Shown: piece after piece, positions 11,572 through 21,912 of the stretch
Position numbering within the stretch: position 1 is the first letter of the stretch
Layout: every line of letters begins with the position of its first letter
Origin: Cyrtodaria siliqua
Lineage: Eukaryota > Mollusca > Bivalvia > Adapedonta > Hiatellidae
Length of the DNA stretch: 64,000 nucleotides
Direction of reading: 5' to 3'
Assembly (NCBI GenBank): GCA_037043455.1
Contig: JAWPHD010000089.1
Location: forward strand, 124,001-188,000
Notes under the pieces: model-generated
Seen by the model: the letters and a program-made list of their open reading frames with translations, nothing else
Database searches by the model: none
What the model was told of the DNA's origin: nothing
Position numbers and translations under genes: made by a program

Positions 11572-12296
11572 TCCAGGTAAGTCCTATGTCTGGAGTCCTC
11601 CAGGTAAGTCCTACGTCCCAGGGGTCCTCCAGGTAAGTCCTATGTCTGGAGTCCTCCAGGTAAGTCCTACGTCCCAGGGGTCCTCCAGGTAAGTCCTATG
11701 TCTGGAGTCCTCCAGGTAAGTCCTACTTCCCAGGGGTCCTCAAGGTAAGTCCTATGTCTGGAGTCCTCCAGGTAAGTCCTACGTCCCAGGGGTACTCCAG
11801 GTAAGTCCTACGTCCCAGGGGTCCTCCAGGTAAGTCCTACATCTGGGGTCGTCCAGGTAAGTCCTACGTCTGGGGTCCTCCAGCTAAGTCCTACGTCTGG
11901 GGTCCTCCAGGTAAGTCCTACGTCCCAGGGGTCCTCCAGGTAAGTCCTACGTCCCAGGGGTCCTCCAGGTAAGTCCTACATCTTGAGTCCTCCAGGTAAG
12001 TCCTACGTCCCAGGGGTCCTCCAGGTAAGTCCTACGTCCCAGGGGTCCTCCAGGTAAGTCCTACGTCTGGGGTCCTCCAGGTAAGTCCTACGTCTGGGGT
12101 CCTCCAGGTAAGTCCTATGTCTGGGGTCCTCCAGGTAAGTCCTACGTCTGGGGTCCTCCAGGTAAGTCCTACGTCTGGGGTCCTCCAGCTAAGTCCTACG
12201 TCTAGGGTCCTCCAGGTAAGTCCTACGTCCCAGGGGTCCTCCAGGTAAGTCCTACGTCCCAGGAGTCCTCCAGGTAAGTCCTACGTCTGGGGTCCT

Positions 12297-13142
12297 TCAG
12301 GTAAGTCCTACGTCTGGGGTCCTCCAGGTAAGTCCTACGTCTGGGGTCCTCCAAGTAAGTCCTACGTCTGGGGTCCTCCAGGTAAGTCCTATGTCTGGGG
12401 ACCTCCAGGTAAGTCCTACGTCTGGGGTCCTCCAGGTAAGTCCTACGTCTGGGGTCCTCCAGGTAAGTCCTATGTCTGGGGTCCTCCAGGTAAGTCCTAC
12501 GTCTGGGGTCCTCCAGGTAAGTCCTACGTCTGGGGTCCTCCAGCTAAGTCCTACGTCCCAGGAGTCCTCCAGGTAAGTCCTACGTCTGGGGTCCTTCAGG
12601 TAAGTCCTACGTCTGGGGTCCTCCAGGTAAGTCCTACGTCTGGGGTCCTCCAAGTAAGTCCTACGTCTGGGGTCCTCCAGGTAAGTCCTATGTCTGGGGA
12701 CCTCCAGGTAAGTCCTACGTCTGGGGTCCTCCAGGTAAGTCCTACGTCTGGGGTCCTCCAGGTAATTCCTATGTCTGGGGGCCTCCAGGTAAGTCCTACG
12801 TCTGGGGTCCTCCAGGTAAGTCCTACGTCTGGGGTCCTCCAGGTAAGTCCTACGTCTGGGGTCCTCCAGGTAAGTCCTACGTCTGGGGTCCTCCAGGTAA
12901 GTCCTACGTCTGGGGTCCTCCAGGTAAGTCCTACGTCTGGGGTCCCCCAGGTAAGTCCTACGTCTGGGGTCCTCCAGGGAAGTCCTACGTCTGGGGTCCT
13001 CCAGGTAAGTCCTACGTCTGGGGTCCTCCAGGGAAGTCCTACGTCTGGGGTCCTCCAGGTAAGTCCTACGTCTGGGGTCCTCCAGGTAAGTCCTACATGC
13101 TATCCACTGGGCCAGGCCAGCCGCTAGACACAAGCTTTTCAA
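12297..13142 (-). other. 281-codon open frame translating the minisatellite
   Basis: From an ATG in the SINE flank (MKSLCLAAG...) the frame runs through about 28 units as a 9-residue repeat, RRTYLEDPR, then shifts phase to WRTPDVGLT-type repeats. A similar start exists upstream of copies 1 and 2. The frame is open because the unit length is divisible by three. I see no promoter or splice context for a gene and do not call it one. Confidence 0.3.
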
Positions 13143-13211
13143 GATGCATCCACACCCACTCCCCCACCATCAATGTGATACTCTTGCAAGCGAGAATGTT
13201 TTTCACCAACC
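13097..13211 (-). repeat. 115-bp SINE-head segment, copy 3 (original edge)
   Basis: Nearly identical to copies 1 and 2, but after CACCAACC it continues into non-repeat sequence (AGCCCCTTATTTGAGCC). This is therefore the original SINE 5' edge and flank, and the two internal copies derive from it. Confidence 0.85.
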
Positions 13212-13740
13212 AGCCCCTTATTTGAGCCAAACAGAAGGGAAAATACCTAGATTTTGTACCAGAAAAAATGTGCGGGTAAGACTTTACTGTGTATTTTTAC
13301 CTGAAGACAAAAAAGGAAAATTGGCACATTACACAGGAAAAAATATACCATGCAATTCAGTATTCAGATGGTCCTCCAACTTGAGTTTTATTTAGTTCCA
13401 ACAAAACATCCTGTGACACATTATATGATTACAAACAAATCAACTGGGACTATAAAACCCACCTTCATCAAAAGTATTCAAGCCCTGACTGTAACACCTT
13501 CATGACAATGTTATATCACATATTACAGACATCCGGTGACAAATGGCCCCAGCCGGTACTGAATGGTGGTAATACAGCGTTATATATATATTGATCCTCC
13601 TCGCCCATCCTTGAATCTCAACCACTCCTTCCAGTCCAGATAAATGACATTATAATGTTATGTATAGTTATTCAAAACATATTTTAAACTACAAAATCAA
13701 CACACACAAAAAGATTACAGAAGGAAAACTAGAAATTTGT
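13212..13740. other. Unassigned sequence
   Basis: Host flank of the SINE-A insertion. No gene or repeat is recognised. Confidence 0.4.
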
Positions 13741-13825
13741 GGACACGAATGCCCCAGCTGCAAGTTATCAGCTGAAATCATTAAAGGCCATAATAAACTC
13801 TGCTGAAAGTCAATGGACCGGAACA
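13741..13825 (+). repeat. F2 155-bp module relic, left part
   Basis: GCTGAAATCATTAAAGGCC, AACTCTGCTGAAAGTC and GGACCGGAACAG follow the 155-bp F2 module. The module continues at 14532 (GTGGCAATATGCGCAACTAA) after an insertion. Confidence 0.6.
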
Positions 13826-13826
13826 G

Positions 13827-14531
13827 CAGGGTTCAAATTTAACACTTATTTACTTGCTAAATGCAAGTAGATTTTTGCAGATTTGCAAGTAGAAAATATT
13901 TGAACTTGCTAAATTTTTCAAGTAATAAAAGAAACCCACTAGGTCTCAGTCGACATTTATTCACAGAACATATTTATCTGAAAACAGCAGGGTTCAACTT
14001 TAACTCTTATTTACTTGCTAAATGCAAGTAGATTTTTGCAGATTTGCAAGTAGAAAATATTTGAACTTGCTAAATTGTTCAAGTAATAAAAGAAACCCAC
14101 TAGGTCTCAGTCGACATTTATTCACAGAACATATTTATCTGAAGAGCAGGGTTCAAATTTAACTCTTTATTTACTTGCTAAAATGAATGCAAGTAGATTT
14201 TTGCAGATTTGCAAGTTGAAAATATTTGAACTTGCTAAATTGTTCAAGTAATAAAAGAAACCCACTAGGTCTCTGTCGACATTTATTCACTGAACATTTT
14301 ATCGAACTCAGTTAATTAGGTGGATATTAGAAGTAAGTACAATTATGCATTGTTACACTCCTTCATTTAGCTGAGTGTGAAAGTTTCATTATTTACATGT
14401 ATAGCAATCCTTCTAAAATGAATCGAGTTTTTAAATTATTAGTGCAAGTACAGTGATTAAAATCATCAAGTAGAAAACCTCGCACTTGCCTTTTTTAGCA
14501 AGTGGCTAAAAATATTAAATTTGATCCCTGA
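13827..14531. mobile_element. CAGGG-ended MITE with three internal 160-bp repeats
   Basis: The left end CAGGGTTCAAATTTAA is mirrored at the right by TTAAATTTGATCCCTG. Inside, a unit of about 160 bp (ACTTGCTAAATGCAAGTAGA, ... CCACTAGGTCTCAGTCGAC) is repeated three times and each repeat starts with a copy of the left TIR word. It interrupts an F2 module. Flanking GAACAG/GAAGAG may be a decayed target duplication. The CAGGG start suggests hAT. Confidence 0.7.
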
Positions 14532-14720
14532 AGAGAGTGGCAATATGCGCAACTAAGACTTCATACTGATACTTCCTACCAAGAAAGGCAAATCTGTGTT
14601 AAGAAATTCATGAGGAATAGTCTGGACAAGAAAGTGTGAGGTACGCATGAAAACGTGATGTATGTATGTATGGACAATTTGACAAGGGCACCACTGTTTG
14701 CCACCTCAACTCCATATATG
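14532..14720 (+). repeat. F2 module relic, right part
   Basis: GCAATATGCGCAACTAAGAC, CTTCCTACCAAGAAAGGCAA and AGTCTGGACAAG are recognisable pieces of the 155-bp module, ending without a clear hairpin. Confidence 0.5.
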
Positions 14721-16330
14721 GTTAAAGTTCATAAGCCTTGTTTAAAACAGGATCAGGCAAATCATTAACTGCAAACAAGTTTGAGACAGATCTTTAATTT
14801 AATTTTAATTCTTGTTAGATTTGGGAAAAAAACATATTTATTTCTGTTGGAATAAGGAGCAAGTAGGTTGATAAATCCCTGTCGAAAGTTACCAAGTGTG
14901 AAAAATAACACAAATGTTAAACTATTCTTGGTAAAAAACATTTTCTTCAAATCTCTTGTTTAATGTTACTGTGCAGGAGCATTATCAAAATAAAAATCAC
15001 ATAAAAGTCACATTCTAGTCTTTTTATAACATGTCAAAAACAGCAATTTATAAGATCAATTTTCTTTTCTTTTTTAAAATGCCTAAACAATTTTTTTATC
15101 CCTGCATAAAAAGTATTAAATCTTTACTTTTATAATGTTAACAGCCGTCATGACATATCTTGATGGGCGTCATACAAGGGTATTTAACCCGAATTAGTGA
15201 AAGTCTTTACGCCTTCATAAAGACAAGATGATTACAGGAACGCCTCATAGGGAACAATGTGTGAACAAAGTCATCTTCAATCTTCGATAGGCGTACAATT
15301 CGATAGGCGTACAATTCGATAGGCGTACAAATTGAAACTTGCGATTTTGCACTTTGATTGATTTCTTGATTAGACATATTGAATGACAGTATCACTGGTG
15401 AAACGTTAATATTGACTGACAATTTAACTGATAATAGAGGTAATTTTGAATTACAAATTCATTGATAATATGGTCATTATAATTTGTACTGTGCTCTATC
15501 AATTTCTTGTAAATTTACAATATATTAGCAATATTGACAAATTCATGTACCAGCCATGATATGAAAATTGTTGATTTATACAGAAAAGGGTTCGACCTGA
15601 AGCAGGTCTGCTGTCCAACTGATTTTCATAAATATTGGTGGCCCGTTGGGCCTGCTATTTTAAATTACGGATATTAAAAATATACATGATATATATTCAT
15701 CTCATGTAGTAGGATTATACATAATTATAGAACCGTCAATTGTTCGCATGATTGACTTTGTGTAACAGGTTAAAAATATGTAAAATTCTCAAAAACATCC
15801 CTCTGTCACCAAAATAACAAAAGACAAAGTTGAAAAATAATGTAAACATTGATTAGAACAACATTGTATATGTGTTTTTTTAATAGTAATTGTTTCGGTA
15901 AGTAAAGCTGTACATGGGAAGGACCACCTATCTGTTAGAAGGACCACCAGTATAATACAAAGACAGGAAATCCTGCAGGCTTCCTACTTAAAAAAGTTTG
16001 TGTCGAACCCTGCAGAAGGAATGACAGGAGAAATGAAGTTGAATGAATAAGCTATTAAGATAAATATACCCTACAAGTTTTTGGTATACCAACAACATTT
16101 GACTAAAACTGTCGCAATAGGCTTCTATGAATACCACAACGACATCCCCAACCCCCAAAGTGAATTTTAGTCACTTTAAGTACTGATTGAATATGTCATA
16201 AACGTGATATATATATACAGGAGAAAATAAAATGAAGAGTTGGCCAAACATTAAACAACACAGACCTGCACATGAGTATCATTTGAATCTGAGAAGACCA
16301 AGTCAAACTAAAAAGGCCTTTGCCTGCATG
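14721..16330. other. Unassigned sequence
   Basis: The only structure noted is a 17-bp word (TTCGATAGGCGTACAAT) in about three tandem copies at 15286-15332. No gene is seen. Confidence 0.4.
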
Positions 16331-16745
16331 TCAAGCCCTATGGTGAAGTAGTAATCCTGCAAGAAAGAAGCAAGATACGCAAGTCATAGCGGAGAGCGGA
16401 CGTGACCTATATTTCATACAAAGTAGTTCACAATGACCCAAAATTTGCACATGATGTAATATATATATAAGGAACATTCTGGTGGAGTTTGGTGAAAATC
16501 TTGCAAGAAAGAAGCAAGACACGCATGTCGTTGTGGAGTTAGGTGACAGCAAGCCAAAATGTTGCACATAATGTTAGATGCATATATAAGAAGTATTCTG
16601 GTGGAGTTTGGTGAAAATCCTGCAATGAAGAAGATATAAATAAATGAAAGCCGAGCGCACAGACACTGACTGACGGATGCATGGACAGATGGTCGGACAG
16701 TCCGAACATTATATCTTCAAGACAGGGGGCATAAAAACATGAATT
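16330..16745 (+). repeat. F3 tandem element, about 2.5 units
   Basis: GTGGAGTTTGGTGAAAATC and CTGCAAGAAAGAAGCAAGA recur at intervals of roughly 130-150 bp. The array ends in a GACTGACGGATGCATGGACA tract, a TCGGACAGTCCGA palindrome at about 16693-16705 and an A-rich tail. It has the same overall plan as the other tandem families. Confidence 0.65.
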
Positions 16746-17084
16746 ACGGTCCATTTTCAGATGCATTTATTGGAACATATTGAAGATGTGTACAAAGTTT
16801 CATTGTTGTGGACTTCGAAAATTATTAGCCACAATCTCTTGTTAAAGGCAATACAAGGTTAAGTTCCACATTAAACCTTTATTCAAAGGGAAATAATTTA
16901 ACAAGAAATGTGGAAATTCCACGAAAACAAGATTTTCCATTTGAAATGCTATTACACTACCGGTAAGATGAAAATGAAGTAACAAAAGGTTTTTCTACAA
17001 AAATTACATAAATGAAGTAGTTGAAGTTCTTGTATTAAAGTAATATAAACAGTGTACAATATCTAGAATAAATAGAATGACATG

Positions 17085-17728
17085 AGCATGACCTTAACCC
17101 CAGTGACCCCAAATGCAATCCCAAGCTTCCTTTCCATATAAAATACATACACAGCAAGTTTCGTTCCAATATCTCATTCCCAACAAGTTATTGAGCAGAA
17201 AAAGGTTTTCCATTTTCAGTAAAGATGACCTTGACCTCAGTGACCCCAATGCAATCCCAAACTTCCCTTTGACCTTTGATATATGCTACCTATACATAGA
17301 AAGTCTCATTTTAATATCTCATTTCTTACTTAAGTTATTGAGTGGAAACTGTTTTTCTATTTTTAGTAACAATGACCTTGAACTTAACCCCAGTGACCCC
17401 AAATGCAATCCCAAGCTTTCTTTCCATATAAGCTACCTACCCTGCAAGTTTCATCGCAACATCTCATTTCTAACAAAGGTTACTAAGCGGAAACTGTTTT
17501 TTACTATTTTTAGTAACAGTGACCTTGACCTTGAACCCAGTGATCCCAAATGCAATCCTAAGCTTCCTTTCTGTATAAGCTACCTACACTTTTCATTGCA
17601 ATACCTCATTCCTAACAAAAGTTATTGAGCGGAAACTAAGAGTTCGACGTCGCCCACCCGCCAGCCCACCAAAACGACATACCCCAATATAATAACCAGA
17701 GTTTTCCACGGAAAACCTGGTTAAAAAC
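17085..17728 (+). repeat. F4 tandem element with terminal stem-loop
   Basis: About four units of roughly 145 bp (CAGTGACCCCAAATGCAATC, AAGTTTCATTGCAATATCTC-like words, GTTATTGAGCGGAAAC). A 171-codon frame through the units translates repeat only. The right end is a strong hairpin: AACCAG (17694-17699) plus GTTTTCC (17701-17707) pairs with GGAAAAC (17710-17716) plus CTGGTT (17717-17722), with one bulged A. TAAAAAC follows. Confidence 0.8.
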
Positions 17729-17960
17729 TGTCCCATCAACCCCTGGCTAATAAAATGTCAAGATTTTATCATAGCGATCTGACAAAATACATAGGTGTGA
17801 TGCCAAACATAGCTGAAATTAACAAGAGTTTGTACCAGTAACCATTTTAATGCTTACAATTCATTTGTTCTCGAGGCTTTGCAATGCTAATAAACTTTCC
17901 CAATTGAAAGGTATGAATATATGTATATAACGTCACTTTTAACAATGTTTGAATCATACT

Positions 17961-19745
17961 ACGCCTTGCACAACAAGTTAGAGAAACTCCACTTTGCGGC
18001 GAATCAAAAGTTTGTCTGTGTTGTACTGTCTTGACCTTTCTCGCTCCATTGAAAAGCGCATCAAGACCCTGATTTTACATCAAAAGTGGCATTTTTGAGA
18101 GCATGTTTGATTAGTTCTGATTGGCCTGAGATGTGCCAGTGTGTAACTGTTGGCCAATGAAAATTAAACATCACCAGACTGACCTATCGAAATGCGTGAC
18201 AAACATTTGTTCTGCCCTCATTGTTTCTGCTTGGCACCGTGTAATTGCTTTAGATTTGTATAGCTTCATTTCGTGTCGCGTAGTGAGAAATGAGAACATC
18301 GCCAAACTTTTTCGAAAGAATTGGCTAGCGGTGCCAAATAGTTTTTACTGTGGTTTGGTGTATACCAAGAGATTTTGTAACATTAATTAAGGACGATCGG
18401 TCAGCCATCTTTGAAAAGAACATCCAAAATGGATGGGGTATGGTTAATTGAAATTTTCATCCAAATGCATATTATAGGCATGAACAATGTCAATGATATA
18501 AGAGATGACATTAATAATTCAACACTATTGATGTGAACATAATATCAGAAACAATATTTATTTGGCAGAAATAGTGCCCTTTATATTCGAAAAGTTTGGT
18601 ACAATTTTACTCGAAGATGTTTTGTTTTTTATGTTAAATAAATTGGTCCATAGAAATGTCAATTTTTCTATAAATGGCACACAGACATCAATTCTAAATA
18701 AAGCAAGCCATGTTATCACATCATCCAAAATTCGCAGTACACCATTGTTAAAAATGAAGATTTTCTTTATACGCCATGTGCCTTCAACACACGCACATGA
18801 TACACATGAAAAGCATGCAGGTGAATTGTAAATTGAAACATGCTTTATGGTGAAACATTCGGATAAACAGGTAATTTGATCGTATTCATATGTTATTATT
18901 TAGTTTGTGCTGTTTTTATTCGAATATAATAACTACTCTTGTTGTGCCATGTTTCTATTCACAACAGTTACTCATCCAAAAATATAGTTGCCATTTATAT
19001 AATAGTTTGACAATTAAAACCCGTCAGTGCCACCATACTATAGCACTGATATTATTTTGAAAGTACATGCCATTGAAAGAATAGCTTGTTTTTTTTACAA
19101 TGATTGACTTTGAAATTTGGATGATGTGATAACATGTCGTATTTTATTTAGAAATAATGTCTCGTGTGGCATTTATAGATAAATGGACAGTTCTATGGAC
19201 CAATTTATTTAACATAAAAAAGAAAACATCTTCGAGTAAAATTGTACCAAACTTTTCGAATATAAAGGGCACTATTTCTGCCAAATAAATATTGTTTCTG
19301 ATATTATGTTCACATCAATAGTGTTGAATTACTGTCATCTATTATATCATTGACATTGTTCATGCCTATAATATGCATTTTGGTGAAAATTTCAATTAAC
19401 CATACCCCATCCATTTTGGATTTTCTTTTCAAAGATGGCTGACCGATAGTCCTTAAGGTATCATTAAATTGATTTTCACCACTTTTGGTCATGTTGTTCT
19501 ATAATTAACTTTCGAAAATCGTCGCTGAGATACGCTTGATCAAGCCTTGGCAAGGTCATGATGTACACAAACAATAAGTCGAGTTGAATGTACACTTATT
19601 ATACACCGCGTTTGTTACAAGCATTTTTCCAGCCGTGTCAAAATTGATTAAGATCGAGGTCATTGACGTGCAGAATCCTCTTTGATGATGCTGCCGACTT
19701 CACTTGTCACAAAATTGAAATTCTCTAACTTGCTGTGCAAGGCGT
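17961..19745. mobile_element. TIR element containing a 347-bp inverted repeat
   Basis: The outer ends match as inverted repeats of about 35 bp (ACGCCTTGCACA, then CAAGTTAGAGAA). Inside, a much larger inverted repeat has arms at about 18386-18732 and 19111-19456 (left arm starts GGACGATCGGTCAGCCATC) with a spacer of about 380 bp. The arms are roughly 90% identical by eye. The 89-codon frame at 18562-18831 lies mostly in the left arm and has no recognisable domain. I found no convincing target duplication. The element is non-autonomous. Confidence 0.7.
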
Positions 19746-19854
19746 CATGACAGTGAGTTCAGTGGTCAACTTTATATTGCTGCCACACTGGAGTGACCAT
19801 GCCTCACATGACATGATACCCTACCCAGTCACATTATACTGACACCGGGCCGAC

Positions 19855-20022
19855 CAGTCCTAGAACTACCCTTTATAGGCTGAACGTCAAGCAAGGGAGC
19901 TAAGTACTAGTACCATTTTTGTTAGTTAGTCTTGAGTATGACCCGGCCGGGGGATTGAACCCATGACCTCCCACATGCAAGGCGGGCGCTCTACCACTTC
20001 ACCACTGCAGCGGTCTCAATTG
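19855..20022 (-). mobile_element. SINE-D copy, tRNA-derived
   Basis: The minus strand reads GTGGTGAAGTGGTAGAGCG (A box), CTTGCATGTGG (anticodon-arm position with TGC, as in tRNA-Ala) and GGGTTCAATCC (B box), then a body containing CATACTCAAGACTAACTAAC. It is a SINE with an Ala-tRNA-like head, not a functional tRNA, because the sequence continues without a matching acceptor stem. Confidence 0.7.
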
Positions 20023-20589
20023 TAAAGACCCTGCTCCCATTTTCGGAAGACGACTACTGACATTACTTAAATATATATTTTGAGTATTACTGAGTGTACT
20101 TATGGTTTCAGTATTAATGCTTTACCTGCCAAAAATGCTGCGGTTACATCAGGTAAGCTATATATTCTTCTGAGACAGTATATGGTTTGGTTTCCAATTA
20201 TTTTCATGCAAAAACACCTTCTGAAATAAACAAAATAGTTACCATGGTTACTGAGTATCACTTATTGCTAATTTTTTTAATGAACTACGGTAGCACATAA
20301 CTTGCACATTTTAAACTTAAACAGAAAATAAATACATATTAATTTAATTATTTTTGTAATTTGTTAAACAAACGAATATTTTATTCACATATTTTATTCA
20401 CTCAGTTCATACATATACATGAAAACATATGTTAAGGCTATTTTCTTACCGAGAACCATGTTTACTACCGTACCTTTATTTTCTTTATTACCCCTAGAAA
20501 ATGACTTCTAGACAGGTTCCGTCATTACACCAACCTATAAATATGTGTCATGCTTAACTAATCAATTGTATATGACTTGAGCAAGCGCT
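20023..20589. other. Unassigned AT-rich sequence
   Basis: No gene, RNA or repeat boundary is recognised. Confidence 0.4.
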
Positions 20590-20865
20590 ACTGTGACCAG
20601 GATAGTAAAGACGCTGTGTCTAAAACCTTCTCGCCTCTCACCACTGCGGGTTCGAATCCCGCTGGGAGCTTGACGTATGAAGTGAAGAAGTGTTGATTCT
20701 TACGTATGGCGGGAGGTATACAGTACTGGTTCTACCCAGGAAAAATAGGGTGGTGTGCCTGAATCACAAAATAAATTGACCGTCATATATCATGGTCTAA
20801 CATGTGCTAAAAATAACGTAAAACACCATTCAAACAAATAAACAAAAATATAACTTGCACAAAGC
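20590..20865 (+). mobile_element. SINE-B copy, best preserved
   Basis: The tRNA-like head has a clear B box, GGTTCGAATCC (20649-20659), and a poor A-box region. The body follows: GATTCTTACGTATGGCGGGA, CAGTACTGGTTCTACCCAGG, ATAACGTAAAACACCATTCA. The tail is an AAACAAATAAACAAA run. Fragments of the same family occur at 2657-2860, 5345-5500 and 32341-32385. Confidence 0.75.
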
Positions 20866-21912
20866 AATATAAAAAAATAGTCATAAATAAAGGGAGACTA
20901 CTGGAAAAGCAAAAATGCTATGCAGCATTGACAGAGTATTAACACTTAGGATGTACAATCGCGGGCATGCACAGTTCCCAGCTGTCACTCTAGCGATTTG
21001 ACCCAATCAAAAGTAAATCAGATATTTACACTTGCAAGAAAAGCTCACAAATACCGGTAACATAAAATACAATGGAACAGACGGTCAATTTTGTGAGCAA
21101 TTCACCTAAGGACAATATAGGGACCTACGCACAATATAGCTTGAAAATGAATGTCAGAACTATGCATTTCACAGTACCATGCTAAACAAGATTTCTTTGT
21201 GAATAAAAAAAAAGAGCAGTACTCCGCTGAAAAACATGGGATCTTTGTTTGGATATACATTATGAGTAACTTCTTAGATCTCCATTTATAAAACCCTGGG
21301 CTGAGAAATAGAAAACTTAAAATTCGATCATATATATAATTAAATGTTAGTTTTGCCAAAAAATGTTCATGTAAACCATGCACTACAAACATAACAACAT
21401 CGGGCTAGCTGGCTATATAGGAGTGAGAATACATGGAACTATCGATGCTTCACAATAGTCAGGGGCGGATCCAGAGCACAGACCTAATAACAAATAGATT
21501 GGACACAATGAAAATTGTGTAAATTACAAGTGGCACAGTTCGAAAATTTCACAAAATATTTCCCAACTTTAAACACACATATCATGAAGAGTTTTATAGA
21601 TACAAGTTTCATTCAAGCCAAATACCATCACAAATTTAATTTTCTTTCCAATGAGAGTATTTTGTTTTCTCTTACATTGAGAGCAAAAAAGGAGTTTGAT
21701 GGGTCAAAACATTGATTTTTAAGAGAAAAGCGAAAAATGATGACATTTTAAATTTTCAACATTTTTTTATACAATTTAACATAAATTATTATAATACCAT
21801 TTTGCTATTCACTATGAATCTTTTGGATGTATTCTCATCAAATTTGGTGAATAACTGAGAGAAGATAGAAGGAAAAGTTAAGGTGCCACGTGATATATTG
21901 GTTACTTCATTG
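20866..21912. other. Unassigned sequence with a lone CAGGGGCGGATCC end
   Basis: CAGGGGCGGATCCAG near 21461 resembles a hAT-type terminal repeat, but I find no partner end close by. No gene is seen. Confidence 0.35.

Larger units (their letters stand above)
10085..13096. repeat. 27/29-bp minisatellite, each unit carrying a splice-donor consensus
   Basis: The array holds about 100 units of TCCAGGTAAGTCCTACGTC plus either TGGGG (27-bp form) or CCAGGGG (29-bp form). Most units contain CAGGTAAGT; variants read CAGCTAAGT, CAAGTAAGT or CAGGGAAGT. The stretch from about 12290 to 13096 is almost pure 27-bp form, while earlier stretches mix both. Because 27 is a multiple of 3, open frames run through on both strands. 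The array is interrupted by two copies of a 115-bp segment and bounded by a third. Confidence 0.95.
9848..13140 (-). mobile_element. SINE-A copy split by a minisatellite between its A and B boxes
   Basis: On the minus strand the head includes the A box TGGCCCAGTGG (13104-13114) and the B box GGTTCAAGCC (10080-10089). The SINE-A tail follows: GTGTGTTCTTGGACAAGACA, then GGAATCTATTCGATAGCAAG, GATTCCTGTGTATCG and GTGTTGATGAGTCGTTAA. This tail matches the full SINE-A at 29033-29347. In a tRNA-like head the two boxes lie a few tens of bases apart; here about 3.0 kb of tandem repeat separates them. The sequence next to each box (TAGGACTTACCTGGAGGACC) is itself one repeat unit, so the array evidently grew from within the tRNA-like region. 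Confidence 0.8.

Noticed and set aside
10085..13096. CRISPR array
   Set aside because: Repeats are directly adjacent and nearly identical, with no variable spacers, and the genome is eukaryotic. It is a minisatellite.
17113..17628. 171-codon open frame as a repeat protein gene
   Set aside because: It is a translation of the F4 tandem units, with no start context or splice signals. The repeat explains the open frame.
18562..18831. 89-codon open frame as a gene
   Set aside because: It lies mostly within one arm of the large inverted repeat, shows no domain, and has AT-rich codon use like the non-coding surroundings.
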